NCBI GenBank assembly: GCA_022797535.1
Contig: JAAWKU010000007.1
Location: 1-52,642, forward strand
Origin: Lachnospiraceae bacterium
GTDB lineage: Bacteria; Bacillota; Clostridia; Lachnospirales; Lachnospiraceae
DNA length: 52,642 nucleotides
Reading direction: 5' to 3'
Program-made: the position numbers and the translations under genes
In this document: one piece after another, positions 1 to 7,664 of the stretch
Layout of the letters: each line of letters starts with the position of its first letter
How positions within the stretch are numbered: the stretch's first letter is position 1
The notes under the pieces: generated by a model
Told to the model about the DNA's origin: nothing
The model's database searches: none
Seen by the model: the letters and a program-made list of their open reading frames with translations, nothing else

Positions 1-97
1 GGTCAACGATGCCACCGCATCGCCTCCCTCCTCCGCCTTGCAGACTGAAAATTCATCCGGCGTCATTTTACTGAAAGTCAACGATACAGTACACTAG
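1..97. other. Edge segment, possible gene end or start
   Basis: Two weak readings are possible. On the plus strand, frame 2 is open from base 2 to a TAG at 95-97 and would be the C-terminal 31 residues of a gene entering from the left. It carries a repeated VND motif 25 codons apart (bases 2-10 and 77-85). On the minus strand a very strong Shine-Dalgarno-like run (bases 28-43) lies 7 nt before a GTG at 13-15, which could start a gene leaving the window. If the plus reading is right, its stop overlaps the stop of the minus gene at 94-96 in a CTAG. Neither can be confirmed from so few bases. Confidence 0.25.
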
Positions 98-624
98 TCT
101 TCTCTGCGGCGCTGAAATTCCCGGTTGATATACTGCATCAGTTCCGCGTCACCGCAAAAATTATCCGGATGAAATATTTTCAGCAGATCCCTGTACCGTT
201 TGCGCAGGGTAAGAGGATTCCCGGCGCTGCGGAACAGCACATGGGCTACATCCTCCCCCTGTCCCAACAGTTCCACGCTCTCCCTCTGGCGTCGTCCACT
301 CTCCAGCCTGCGTCTCTCCTGCTCAAAACGCTGCCTGTCCTCCTCCAGTTTCCGAAACCCATCCTGCAGAATCGCCAGTTTCTTGTCAAAAAAAAGGTTC
401 TCCTCCCGCAGCCGCTTCTGTTCCAGAGCAATCCGGCGGCTCAGAGTCTCCATCTCCTCCCGGAAGCGGGCCTGCTCCTTCAACAGCTTGTCCTGCATGT
501 CCTCCAACTCGTCTCGCTCATTCTGGAGACGGATATTCTCCTGGAACAGCCACAGCTTCATGCGCCGCAGCTCGTCCTCGCTTTGCGCCTTATCGACTTC
601 CTCCCAGTTTATCCCGTTTCCCAT
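94..624 (-). CDS. Coiled-coil protein with C-terminal J-like (HPD) domain
   Basis: Encodes 176 residues. Residues 14-115 are a highly charged heptad-like coiled coil rich in Glu, Arg, Leu and Gln. Residues 124-176 resemble helices I-III of a DnaJ J-domain: a helix with RKRYRDLLKIF is followed at 152-154 by HPD, the tripeptide J-domains use to stimulate the Hsp70 ATPase, then a short loop and a helix containing INREF. No signal peptide or membrane segment is seen. It ends the minus-strand cluster that begins at about 2.7 kb. By inference it could be a J-protein that recruits DnaK to a partner held by the coiled coil. The domain is short and helix IV is missing or degenerate, so function is uncertain. 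The start is the ATG at 624, with GAGG only one base upstream. Confidence 0.72.
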   Translation of the reverse strand: MGNGINWEEVDKAQSEDELRRMKLWLFQENIRLQNERDELEDMQDKLLKEQARFREEMETLSRRIALEQKRLREENLFFDKKLAILQDGFRKLEEDRQRFEQERRRLESGRRQRESVELLGQGEDVAHVLFRSAGNPLTLRKRYRDLLKIFHPDNFCGDAELMQYINREFQRRRED

Positions 625-650
625 ACCTCTATTGTCCCTTATAGCCCTGC

Positions 651-800
651 CTACAGATCACAGCAAAGGCAGCAATACCCCAGCAAAAGCAGAAGAGCGA
701 TCAAAAACAGTCCCATCAGCTTGCTGTTCATGAACAACATGATCAACATTCCCAATGCGATAAAAAAAGCCGCAAGACCGATCAGTTTAAAAAGTTTCAT
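651..800 (-). CDS. Small hydrophobic membrane protein (49 aa)
   Basis: A 49-codon frame runs from ATG at 800 to TAG at 651. An AAGGA Shine-Dalgarno lies 7 nt upstream. The product starts MKLFK and is almost entirely hydrophobic, with two segments (about residues 5-23 and 29-43) separated by a short NSK turn, and a Cys-rich tail (GYCCLCCDL). This predicts a two-helix hairpin membrane protein with a cysteine cluster near the membrane face. It sits between ytfJ (76 bp upstream) and the J-like protein (26 bp downstream), so it is probably co-transcribed. No family is recognised. The clean ribosome site and fit between the two neighbours argue against chance. Confidence 0.7.
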   Translation of the reverse strand: MKLFKLIGLAAFFIALGMLIMLFMNSKLMGLFLIALLLLLGYCCLCCDL

Positions 801-876
801 ATCCGTTCCTTCTACAAACAGTTCTCATGCCAGTATATGCAGCCGCCGCCCGTTTCGGAACAAACATTCCCGCTCT

Positions 877-1308
877 TTATTTCTCCTGGTCGGGAAAAGC
901 AATGTCCACGGCCTCCGAGTCCTCCATGCCCATCTCCTTTTTGCCCGTAAATTTGTCCACCAGGTCCGGCAGCATATCCAGAAGTTTGGTCATGGTGCTC
1001 TGATCTTTCACATTCACCAGTCTGGTAGCGCCGTCCTTAATAATCAACACTGCGCTGGGCGACATCTTCCCCCCCAGACCGCCGCCGTTTCTGGCTGAAT
1101 TTTTGTCGGAATGATTGCCTGAACCGGCCGCAAAGCCGAAACTCACATCCACCAGGGGCAGGATCGTTACATCGCCCACCTGCACGGGCTGCCCCACCAC
1201 GGTTTTGGCCGACAGCACGCTTTCCATTCCCTGCAGCAGAGATTCCACCACCCCGGGAAATCCTTTCCGCTCCGCCATCTCCTTGCCTTTCGTCTCCTTA
1301 TCCGCCAT
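877..1308 (-). CDS. ytfJ: GerW-family sporulation protein YtfJ
   Basis: 143 residues. It matches the YtfJ/GerW family in layout: an N-terminal helix (FPGVVESLLQGME), a strand set with TVVGQPVQVGDVTILPLVDVSFGF, a Gly/Ser-rich loop (GGGLGGKMSPSAVLII) and a terminal helix (LLDMLPDLVDKF). In Bacillus the family member is a forespore protein needed for normal germination; the biochemical activity is unknown. The upstream neighbour is a DUF2953 gene, as in the B. subtilis ytfI-ytfJ pair, which strengthens the call. ATG at 1308 is chosen. A GTG directly before it (1311) sits at 6 nt from GGAGGG and is a real alternative. The C-terminus is acidic. Confidence 0.9.
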   Translation of the reverse strand: MADKETKGKEMAERKGFPGVVESLLQGMESVLSAKTVVGQPVQVGDVTILPLVDVSFGFAAGSGNHSDKNSARNGGGLGGKMSPSAVLIIKDGATRLVNVKDQSTMTKLLDMLPDLVDKFTGKKEMGMEDSEAVDIAFPDQEK

Positions 1309-1352
1309 CACTTCTTACCCTCCTGCTTATTTAGAGTTCCATATATTCCTGA

Positions 1353-2258
1353 TTAAATGGTTTTCAACCGGGCTATCAGCCGGCGCAGGCGTCTGTCAAG
1401 CAGCACCCGGACCACATGATGCAGAACCGCCGCTGCCATGACCCTCCCTCCCAGAACCGCCTCTCCCTCTATTACCCGTCGCTCAAAGTCCGGGGTGACG
1501 GACACCTGGCATTTTTTTCCCAGAAAGGGCTTTACGGCCCAATAAATTCCATACACATACCCGGTGAGATCCGGCTCTCCAAGCCCCACCAGGGCCTGAG
1601 CCCGCAGAAAACGGGGCCGCAGGCTTCTGAGAATCCTGCTCAGGCGGAATAATCCGTGCCTTACCAGTTCCTGGTTGTCCCGGTCCTGCACCAGTTCCAG
1701 AAAGGCTGCCAGCCTTTCTTTCATTCCCCGCTGTCCCGCCGCCTTTTCCTGAGGGTTTTCCTGATGTATTGTTCTATCCGCCGTCTTTTGACCTGACTCC
1801 CCGCTGGCCGGGGCGGCCTGGGGAGCAGATTCCCTTCCGGCCTCCGTTGGCGGCTCCGGCGTAGATTCCCTTCCAGCCTCCGTTGGCGGCTCCGGTGTAT
1901 TTTGCGCCGCTTCCCCGCCCTTCTCTGGGACATCGTCAGGTTCTGACAGACTTTCCTGGGATTGTGCCAGGTCTGACGAGGGCGGTGACTCTTCCTTTCG
2001 CTTTCTGCCGCGGATGGTTTTCCACAGCAGCCTGACTTGCAGCCCCCCGCCTCCCGGATAGGAAAAGGTTCCCCGCACCAGTCCCCCAAGCCACCGGAAC
2101 CGTAGCCAGACCCTGTATTCTCCCCCGCTGGTCGTGCCTCCTCCCCGGTATGTCACCGGGCAGAACAGTACCAGCAACAGCGCCATAAGTCCGAGAATCA
2201 GCAGGCAAAGCAGGATGATCCCCAATATGCTAAGTATTTTCAATGCCAAGCTCCACAT
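1353..2258 (-). CDS. DUF2953 membrane-anchored protein
   Basis: 301 residues. One N-terminal membrane helix (about residues 8-32) is followed by a conserved short beta region with WLRFRWLGG and GGGLQVRLLWK. A low-complexity Pro/Glu/Ser-rich linker follows (about 80-165) and includes a 12-residue sequence repeated twice in tandem. The C-terminal part (about 170-301) holds FRLSRILRSLRPRFLRAQALVGLG, shortened here to its core SRILRSLRPR, and is typical of DUF2953. The family lies next to ytfJ in spore formers and is thought to be sporulation-related; the role is not known. ATG at 2258 is preferred over GTG at 2264 because GGAG lies 7 nt before it. The first 29 bp overlap the end of the upstream gene, suggesting translational coupling. 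Confidence 0.82.
   Translation of the reverse strand: MWSLALKILSILGIILLCLLILGLMALLLVLFCPVTYRGGGTTSGGEYRVWLRFRWLGGLVRGTFSYPGGGGLQVRLLWKTIRGRKRKEESPPSSDLAQSQESLSEPDDVPEKGGEAAQNTPEPPTEAGRESTPEPPTEAGRESAPQAAPASGESGQKTADRTIHQENPQEKAAGQRGMKERLAAFLELVQDRDNQELVRHGLFRLSRILRSLRPRFLRAQALVGLGEPDLTGYVYGIYWAVKPFLGKKCQVSVTPDFERRVIEGEAVLGGRVMAAAVLHHVVRVLLDRRLRRLIARLKTI
1828..1899 (-). repeat. Two 36-bp tandem repeats inside the DUF2953 gene
   Basis: Copies at 1828-1863 and 1864-1899 differ at only a few positions. The unit is a multiple of three, so it adds 12 residues per copy (TPEPPTEAGRES type) to the disordered linker without changing the frame. Confidence 0.9.
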
Positions 2259-2592
2259 CTGCACTCTCCATGCCCGCTTTCAGATACTCCCGCAGTCGGG
2301 CGTCCCCCCTGGCGGCCCAGGCTTCCCTGACGATCTGTTCCACGATATCCACAGCCTCCGGGTATCCGTCCGCAATTCCAATCACATAGAGCGGATGCCT
2401 GTCATAATATTTCTGCCGCAGATATTTCGACTCATAGATTGAGAGCTGATCTGAAGCATTCTCCGGCAGAGTCAGCAGAAACACCTCTGCCTTATGAGGC
2501 CTGGATGCCAGGTCTCTTTTTAGTTTTTCCAGCTTTTCCCTGTTTATGCCCTCACTTACATAGAGCCTGGGGTAATATTCCAGTTGCGGCAT
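2230..2592 (-). CDS. Uncharacterised 120-aa protein
   Basis: 120 residues, start MPQLEYYPRL. It is charged and soluble, with alternating helices and strands: a helix with GINREKLEKLKRDL, a strand KAEVFLLTL, a helical YESKYLRQKYYDRH, a strand LYVIGIADGY and a C-terminal helix with AVDIVEQIVREA. No signal peptide, metal motif or known family is recognised. A longer open frame exists upstream, but the ATG at 2592 has GGAGGG 5 nt before it and a promoter at 2710-2738 puts the transcript start inside that longer frame, so the shorter form is preferred. The gene leads the DUF2953-ytfJ cluster and overlaps the DUF2953 start. Confidence 0.68.
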   Translation of the reverse strand: MPQLEYYPRLYVSEGINREKLEKLKRDLASRPHKAEVFLLTLPENASDQLSIYESKYLRQKYYDRHPLYVIGIADGYPEAVDIVEQIVREAWAARGDARLREYLKAGMESADVELGIENT

Positions 2593-2709
2593 GGTTCCCT
2601 CCCCGTGCCGGCGCGTCATCCACAAATCAATCCGGCTAAACGCCGGATGCAGGGTGATTTGCGCGGCGGCAGCACCTTTACAGACCATGGAAAATCTTTC
2701 ATGCATCCT

Positions 2710-2738
2710 AGTATAACACAAATATTGATAAATGAAAA
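2710..2738 (-). promoter_or_regulatory. Promoter of the 2592-94 minus cluster
   Basis: Extended -10 TGTTATACT (hexamer at 2710-2715) with a -35 like TTTTCA at 2733-2738 and a 17-bp spacer. It gives a leader of about 110 nt. The leader can fold a 7-bp GC-rich hairpin at 2630-2648. Confidence 0.6.
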
Positions 2739-2753
2739 CGAAAAATATGCAAA

Positions 2754-2783
2754 GAAAAAATCCCGGGGAATGTCCTCCCCGGA
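2754..2783 (-). terminator. Intrinsic terminator after the NUDIX gene
   Basis: On the minus strand, CCGGGGA and TCCCCGG form a 7-bp GC stem with a 6-nt loop, followed by GATTTTTTC. It starts 37 bp beyond the NUDIX stop codon. Confidence 0.85.
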
Positions 2784-2819
2784 ACAAATTCTGGCGCACA
2801 GGCGCATACATCTGCCCTA

Positions 2820-3272
2820 TCAGTAATATTTCTTGCTGCCCCACAGGTTATTTTTCTTAAGTTCCAGATATTCGCTGTAGGCCCGCTCCAAAATCTGCTT
2901 TTCATTGGCAAATTTCAGCAGATGGCATGCCTCGTGATACTTGTAAAACCCTGAATCAACAAAAAACTCCTCTTTTTGTGGCTTGCTGTAATAACTATCC
3001 GCCATCATCAGATACCAGTGTACATCCTTGGTCACGATATCCTCCGGCACCGCAAAGGTATATTCGCTCTTTCCTATATACTTGATGATGGACGCTTTGG
3101 CGCCGGATTCCTCAAGCACTTCCCGCAGGGCGGTCTCCTTGTACTCCTCGCCCTCTTCCACAGTGCCCTTGGGAAGGACCCAGCCTTCGTATTTATTCCT
3201 GTAATTCTTATACAAGAGTAAAATCTTGCCCCGGAAAATTACCACACCACCACAGCTCGTTGCTTCGATCAT
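2820..3272 (-). CDS. NUDIX hydrolase
   Basis: 150 residues. A full Nudix box is present at about residues 36-58: G, five residues, E, seven residues, REVLEESGA. This loop-helix binds the divalent metal and hydrolyses a nucleoside diphosphate linked to another group. The N-terminus (SCGGVVIFRGKILLLYKN, then GWVLPKG) is typical of the Ap4A/8-oxo-dGTP-like small Nudix proteins, but substrate cannot be read from sequence. It has its own promoter (3313-3341) and terminator (2754-2783), so it is likely monocistronic. Confidence 0.88.
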   Translation of the reverse strand: MIEATSCGGVVIFRGKILLLYKNYRNKYEGWVLPKGTVEEGEEYKETALREVLEESGAKASIIKYIGKSEYTFAVPEDIVTKDVHWYLMMADSYYSKPQKEEFFVDSGFYKYHEACHLLKFANEKQILERAYSEYLELKKNNLWGSKKYY

Positions 3273-3312
3273 TGCAATTCCCTCCGAAACGGTGTGTCAT
3301 ATGACTAAAGTA

Positions 3313-3341
3313 AGTATAGACGAAATTACCCGGAATAGCAA
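3313..3341 (-). promoter_or_regulatory. Promoter of the NUDIX gene
   Basis: -10 TATACT (3313-3318) and -35 TTGCTA (3336-3341) with a 17-bp spacer, upstream of a GGAGGG ribosome site and the ATG at 3272. Confidence 0.6.
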
Positions 3342-3391
3342 CCACAAAATCAAAAAAATGTGCGCCAGATTCTTCCTCACCCATAAAATTC

Positions 3392-5755
3392 TTATAAAAC
3401 CCCCCGTCTTTCGTGGCCTGTGGTGTAATCTCCGTATGGCGGGCTGCCGGTTTTTCCGGCGGCGCATCCAGCGAAAAATTCCAGGATCTGCCCTGTCTCC
3501 CGGCCATTCTCTGTGGTAAAGGAAAGGCGGGGATATATGTCGTGACAGCGAGCCAGCTCTTTGTGCAGGGAGAGAGGGACACTGTTATAGATCACATTCA
3601 TGCATACGTCACAGCAGATTTCCACCGGAAATCTGGTCCGGTACCGATCTGTCAGCGCTCCCTCAGACCGCTGGCATCCCTGGTCTTTCAGACATTTTCC
3701 TGCGGTTCTGGCAATGCAGTTGGCCGTCACCATCATGGGAATGCGGCCATAGACCAGTTTTTCAGGCAGACCGTAGTCCGCCGGCCTTCCCGCTTCTCCC
3801 ATTTGAGTCCGCAGGGTTTTCAAAAGTTCGTCCCATTCCCTGCCGTTTAACTCCAGCGGGCAGGTCAGACCACAGCCCCTTTCACGCCAGAATGCCGCCG
3901 CCTGGCTGTTCCATACATACACCGTGTGATCCAGCTGCAGGCAAATCCCTTCCTCCTGGCGCAGCCACCCGTACTCCTCCAGGTTCCGCACCAGAAAGCC
4001 CTGTATTCTTCCCCGGTGATACAGTTCCAGAGACTGCTCCATAATCTGCCGGTCTCTGCTTCGCAGTACATAGGGCAATGCGGCCCACAGGGCGATCCCC
4101 GCTTCCCGCAGCCGTTCCAGGGCCCGGCGCGTCTTTTCTTTGTCGGGCTTTTCCGTCTCCCGCCGTCCGTCTCCCGCCGGCGCATGATCAGCCAGAAGCA
4201 GGCGGCTCTCCACATAGAGCCGGTCTATCTTGGGGCTGTCCTGCCAGGCAGACCCATTGCTGCTTCCCGTCCCAAATGCTTCCGCCATGTAAAGAAGCTG
4301 GCTCTCAGTGGAAATATGGACCCGAATGCTGCCGGTCGGAGGCTTCTCCGCTGCCGTTTCGCCCTCCTGCTGTGCCATCCAATCTCCCGTTCTGGAAAGA
4401 GGGCGATCCCCCATGCGGCTTACGGGCAGCCCGTGGTCTGTGATGATTCGGTCTTCCAGACTGCGCACCGCTTCCCGGCGCAGAATGTTGACCTCCTTCA
4501 GAGAATAAAAGCCCATGCCGTCTGTATGGATTTCCAAACGCTCCGGGACAAAACAGGTCTCCCCCAGCTTTTGCAGCTGTTTTCGAAGATCTTCCTCCGT
4601 AATGGGACGGTTCTGAGCAGGTTCCACCAGATTTCCCACAACCTGGACCTGGCACCCTCCCATACCCATTTCCAGCCGGGCCGGCTCTCCGCAGACAAAA
4701 ATGGCCCTCATCCATATACCCAGCCTTTTTTTCTGATCTATATACCTTTGTCTCAACTTGGACAGATATACTTCGTCGCCGCCGCTGTAGGAAGGACTGT
4801 CCAATGTCACCATCTCCCGGCCATTGTGCCTGAAATAGTACCCGTCCTGTCTCTGGCTGCGAATATACAGCCTGGAAAGGGCTTCCATATCCTGCTTTTC
4901 CACCTGAAACCGGCGCTGGGGATGAGCCAGACACCGGTCTAAATATTTTCGGTAGATGGCGGTCACCCCTGCAGCGTACTCCGGCCTTTTCATCCGCCCC
5001 TCAATCTTAAGAGAGTCTATGCCGCCCTTTACCAGTTCCGGGAGGTGCTCAAGAGCACACAGATCCTTCAGGCTTAAGGGGTAATATTCTTTCCTGTGTA
5101 TGGCCCCACCGGGACTTTCTGTCTCATAAGCCAGCCTGCAGGGCTGCGCACAGCGTCCCCGGTTGCCGCTGCGGCCTCCCAGAATACTGCTGAACAGACA
5201 GGCGCCGGAATAGCAATAGCACATGGACCCGTGGACAAATGCCTCCACCTCCAATCCGCTGTCCTCCCTGAGTTCTACCAGTTCCGCCAGGGATAGCTCC
5301 CTGGCGGGCACCACCCTGGATACTCCCAGTTCCGAAAGCAGCGCCGCTCCCCTGGGCCCGGTAACGGTCATCTGGGTGCTGGCGTGGAGTTCCAATCCAT
5401 GGAAATACTGCCGGATCACCCGCAATGCCCCCACGTCCTGCACGATCACGCCGTCCAGTCCCGCCTGGTAGAGGGGCTCCAGCTCCTCCACCAGTTCCGC
5501 CAGTTCCCGCTCCTTCATCAAAGTATTCACGGTCAGATAGCTCTTACAGCCGTACAGATGTCCGTAGCGGATGCATTCGATCAGATCCTCTCTGGAAAAA
5601 TTATCCGCATAGGCCCGGGCTCCGAATCTTTCACCCCCCATATAGACAGCGTCCGCCCCTGCGTGAACGGCCCCGTAAAAGGCTTCCCGGTTGCCCGCCG
5701 GAGCCAGCAGTTCTATCTTTTTTCCACGATCTGTTCCCTGTTCCTGTCTTTCCAT
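3392..5755 (-). CDS. U32 family protein, RlhA-like (possible 23S rRNA hydroxylation factor)
   Basis: 787 residues. The N-terminal U32 domain (about 12-290) starts KIELLAPAGN and contains YMGGERFGARA, TVNTL and HASTQM. Cysteines at about 179, 181/186, 202 and 206 (SMCYCYSGAC ... RGRCAQPC) are the conserved iron-sulfur-type set. A second, DUF3656-like part follows (about 350-480), then a divergent C-terminal region that returns to cysteine-rich sequence near 680-735. E. coli RlhA (YdcP) has the U32 plus DUF3656 layout and hydroxylates C2501 of 23S rRNA; other U32 proteins modify tRNA. The annotation 'peptidase' is historical. The gene lies downstream of zapA without an obvious promoter of its own. 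Its leader contains an rbgA fragment and a 19-bp repeat array. Confidence 0.85.
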   Translation of the reverse strand: MERQEQGTDRGKKIELLAPAGNREAFYGAVHAGADAVYMGGERFGARAYADNFSREDLIECIRYGHLYGCKSYLTVNTLMKERELAELVEELEPLYQAGLDGVIVQDVGALRVIRQYFHGLELHASTQMTVTGPRGAALLSELGVSRVVPARELSLAELVELREDSGLEVEAFVHGSMCYCYSGACLFSSILGGRSGNRGRCAQPCRLAYETESPGGAIHRKEYYPLSLKDLCALEHLPELVKGGIDSLKIEGRMKRPEYAAGVTAIYRKYLDRCLAHPQRRFQVEKQDMEALSRLYIRSQRQDGYYFRHNGREMVTLDSPSYSGGDEVYLSKLRQRYIDQKKRLGIWMRAIFVCGEPARLEMGMGGCQVQVVGNLVEPAQNRPITEEDLRKQLQKLGETCFVPERLEIHTDGMGFYSLKEVNILRREAVRSLEDRIITDHGLPVSRMGDRPLSRTGDWMAQQEGETAAEKPPTGSIRVHISTESQLLYMAEAFGTGSSNGSAWQDSPKIDRLYVESRLLLADHAPAGDGRRETEKPDKEKTRRALERLREAGIALWAALPYVLRSRDRQIMEQSLELYHRGRIQGFLVRNLEEYGWLRQEEGICLQLDHTVYVWNSQAAAFWRERGCGLTCPLELNGREWDELLKTLRTQMGEAGRPADYGLPEKLVYGRIPMMVTANCIARTAGKCLKDQGCQRSEGALTDRYRTRFPVEICCDVCMNVIYNSVPLSLHKELARCHDIYPRLSFTTENGRETGQILEFFAGCAAGKTGSPPYGDYTTGHERRGVL

Positions 5756-5787
5756 TCCTCTTCCCCATCTGTCCGTTTTTCAAGTTC

Positions 5788-5823
5788 GGATCCCCCTGAG
5801 CAGCCACAATCCCGACATTGACA
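5788..5823 (+). repeat. 36-nt exact copy of an rbgA internal segment
   Basis: These 36 bases are identical to the reverse complement of 40020-40055, i.e. to the rbgA coding strand from codon 34 (last two bases) to codon 46 (first base). Identity stops abruptly at both sides. On the minus strand, which carries the U32 transcript, the copy is antisense to rbgA. It directly abuts the tandem array at 5831. Confidence 0.95.
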
Positions 5824-5830
5824 AGACTTA

Positions 5831-6000
5831 TATCTTTTCCTCATAAGAGTATCTTTTCTTCATAAGAATAGCTTTCTCTCACGAGAATAGTTTCCCTTCT
5901 TGAGAATAGCTTTCCCTCACAAAAATAACTTTCGCTCATAGAATAATAACTTTCCATCACTAAATAGCTTCCCCTCATAGAACAACTTCCCCTCACAAGA
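5831..6000 (-). repeat. Intergenic tandem array, about 9 x 19 bp
   Basis: Plus-strand units follow the pattern TAGCTTTCCCTCATAAGAA, with lengths 18-21 bp (mostly 19) and scattered substitutions. The array fills the zapA-U32 gap. It is purine-rich on the transcribed minus strand. A 45-codon open frame (5978 to 5841) runs through it in one frame, but with a 19-bp unit the frame changes every copy, so it is more likely chance than a gene. Confidence 0.9.
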
Positions 6001-6011
6001 GAAAAGCTGCC

Positions 6012-6425
6012 CTACACCGGCAGCTTCTTGCTTTTATGTTCCTTCTCCAGCCTCTCGATCTGTTTGGCGTTTTCCCGCAGTTGTATCTCCATCTCTCTGG
6101 AATCCTTTTCCATGTTCTCCATCTTGATCTGGGAGGAGATCAGTTCGTGCTTTAAGTCATACAGCTCCTTCTCCTTGCTCTGCAATTCCTCCTCCAGCAG
6201 TTCAATCTGCCTCCTGGCCTTGAAGTAGTCATCCGCAATATTTAACTGCAACAGCACGCCCTGGGTGTCCAGCGGCTGTCTGCGGAAACTGTCCACCTTA
6301 CTGTATTCGTTCACTTTGTTATTGATGTAGGAGGCCACCTTTTGCAGATACTCCTCGCTCTCATAACCGCTCAATGTAAAAACTTTTCCGCCGATGATTA
6401 CCTCTGTATCTGTTTTGGAAGCCAT
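6012..6425 (-). CDS. zapA: Cell division protein ZapA
   Basis: 137 residues. The N-terminal globular part (TEVIIGGKVFTLSGYESEEYLQKVA, core EVIIGGKVFTLSG) is the ZapA fold, and the C-terminal half (about 68-132) is a long coiled coil used for dimer/tetramer formation. ZapA bundles FtsZ filaments at midcell. The chosen ATG at 6425 has GGGTGG upstream; an earlier open stretch precedes it but lies in the leader of the promoter at 6506-6534. It opens a likely zapA-U32 transcript. Confidence 0.88.
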   Translation of the reverse strand: MASKTDTEVIIGGKVFTLSGYESEEYLQKVASYINNKVNEYSKVDSFRRQPLDTQGVLLQLNIADDYFKARRQIELLEEELQSKEKELYDLKHELISSQIKMENMEKDSREMEIQLRENAKQIERLEKEHKSKKLPV

Positions 6426-6505
6426 ATTCCCCACCCTTTCAATCGACAAATAACTACAATATATGCGTTCCTTTGTACTATAGGAACACAATATCTATTG
6501 TCTCT

Positions 6506-6534
6506 ATTATATATCAGATCAGGCAGGCAGACAA
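6506..6534 (-). promoter_or_regulatory. Promoter of zapA
   Basis: TTGTCT (6529-6534), 17-bp spacer, perfect -10 TATAAT (6506-6511). Leader about 75 nt. Confidence 0.8.
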
Positions 6535-6582
6535 GCCCATTCCGTTAATTTCCCAAATCTTTTCTATTTTTGGCAATTCCTG

Positions 6583-7581
6583 TCACAGGATGGGTTCAAG
6601 TCCCAGATGCCTGTAGGCGTACTCTGTCACCACCCGTCCCCTGGGGGTTCGGTTGATGAGACCGTTTTTCAGCAGGTAAGGTTCCACCACATCTTCGATG
6701 GTTCCCGCGTCCTCCCCGATGGCAGCGGCCAAGGTGTCCAGCCCCACAGGCCCCCCCTGAAATTTCTCAATCATGGTATTCAGAATGCCGCGGTCAATAT
6801 GATCCAATCCCAGTTTATCCACATCCATCAGATCCAGAGCCTCCCGGGCCACGTCCTCTGTGATCCTGCCATCATATCTGACCTGGGCAAAATCCCGAAC
6901 CCGCTTTAAGATCCGGTTAGCCAGCCTGGGAGTGCCCCGGCTGCGGCGTGCCAGTTCCACCGCTCCCCTGCTGTCGATCTCCACCCCCAGCACTTTGGCT
7001 GAATGTCGAATAATCAGTTTCAGTTCCTCCACAGAATAGAACTCCAGATGATGAATCATGCCGAATCGGTCCCGCAGAGGCGCCGTGAGAAGCCCCACCC
7101 TGGTGGTAGCTCCCACCAGAGTGAAACGTGGCAGATCCAGACGCACGGAACGGGCCGTGGGGCCCTTGCCGATCATCACATCAATGCAGTAATCCTCCAT
7201 GGCGGGGTACAGCACTTCCTCCACCTGACGGCTTAAGCGGTGAATCTCGTCTACAAACAGCAGATCCCCTTCTTCCAGATTGTTCAAAATGGCGGCAAGT
7301 TCTCCTGGTTTTTCAATGGCCGGACCGCTGGTCACTTTCAGATGTACTCCCATTTCATTGGCAATAATGGAGGCCAAAGTAGTCTTGCCCAGACCGGGCG
7401 GGCCGTAAAACAGCACATGATCCAGTGCGTCCCCCCGCTGCTTTGCCGCCTCAATATAAATCTGCAAGGTCTGTTTTACTTTGGACTGGCCGATATAGTC
7501 CGCAAGTACTTGGGGACGCAGGGAACCTTCAATCTTTATGTCCTCCTCGGTCAGGTTGGTCTCTATCATTCTCTTAGCCAT
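6583..7581 (-). CDS. ruvB: Holliday junction branch-migration ATPase RuvB
   Basis: 332 residues, the usual length. Walker A is [12 protein letters not shown] (about 60-71), Walker B VDEIHRL (about 109-115), sensor region [12 protein letters not shown], and the arginine-finger region RDRFG. The C-terminal winged helix ([23 protein letters not shown], core [17 protein letters not shown]) binds DNA. RuvB hexamers drive branch migration with RuvA. It lies 83 bp downstream of ruvA in one SOS-controlled unit. Confidence 0.98.
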   Translation of the reverse strand: MAKRMIETNLTEEDIKIEGSLRPQVLADYIGQSKVKQTLQIYIEAAKQRGDALDHVLFYGPPGLGKTTLASIIANEMGVHLKVTSGPAIEKPGELAAILNNLEEGDLLFVDEIHRLSRQVEEVLYPAMEDYCIDVMIGKGPTARSVRLDLPRFTLVGATTRVGLLTAPLRDRFGMIHHLEFYSVEELKLIIRHSAKVLGVEIDSRGAVELARRSRGTPRLANRILKRVRDFAQVRYDGRITEDVAREALDLMDVDKLGLDHIDRGILNTMIEKFQGGPVGLDTLAAAIGEDAGTIEDVVEPYLLKNGLINRTPRGRVVTEYAYRHLGLEPIL

Positions 7582-7664
7582 AGTTTTGTTGTCCGCTCAC
7601 GTTCTTTCCCATTATTTTTACAGCCCTCTTGGGGCTGAGTCCATCATTGCTCCTCCCGGCCGTC

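Noticed and set aside
5841..5978. 45-codon open frame on the minus strand inside the 19-bp array
   Set aside because: The unit length is not a multiple of three, so the protein has no stable repeat. It has no homologue features, and openness can follow from the low stop content of the unit.
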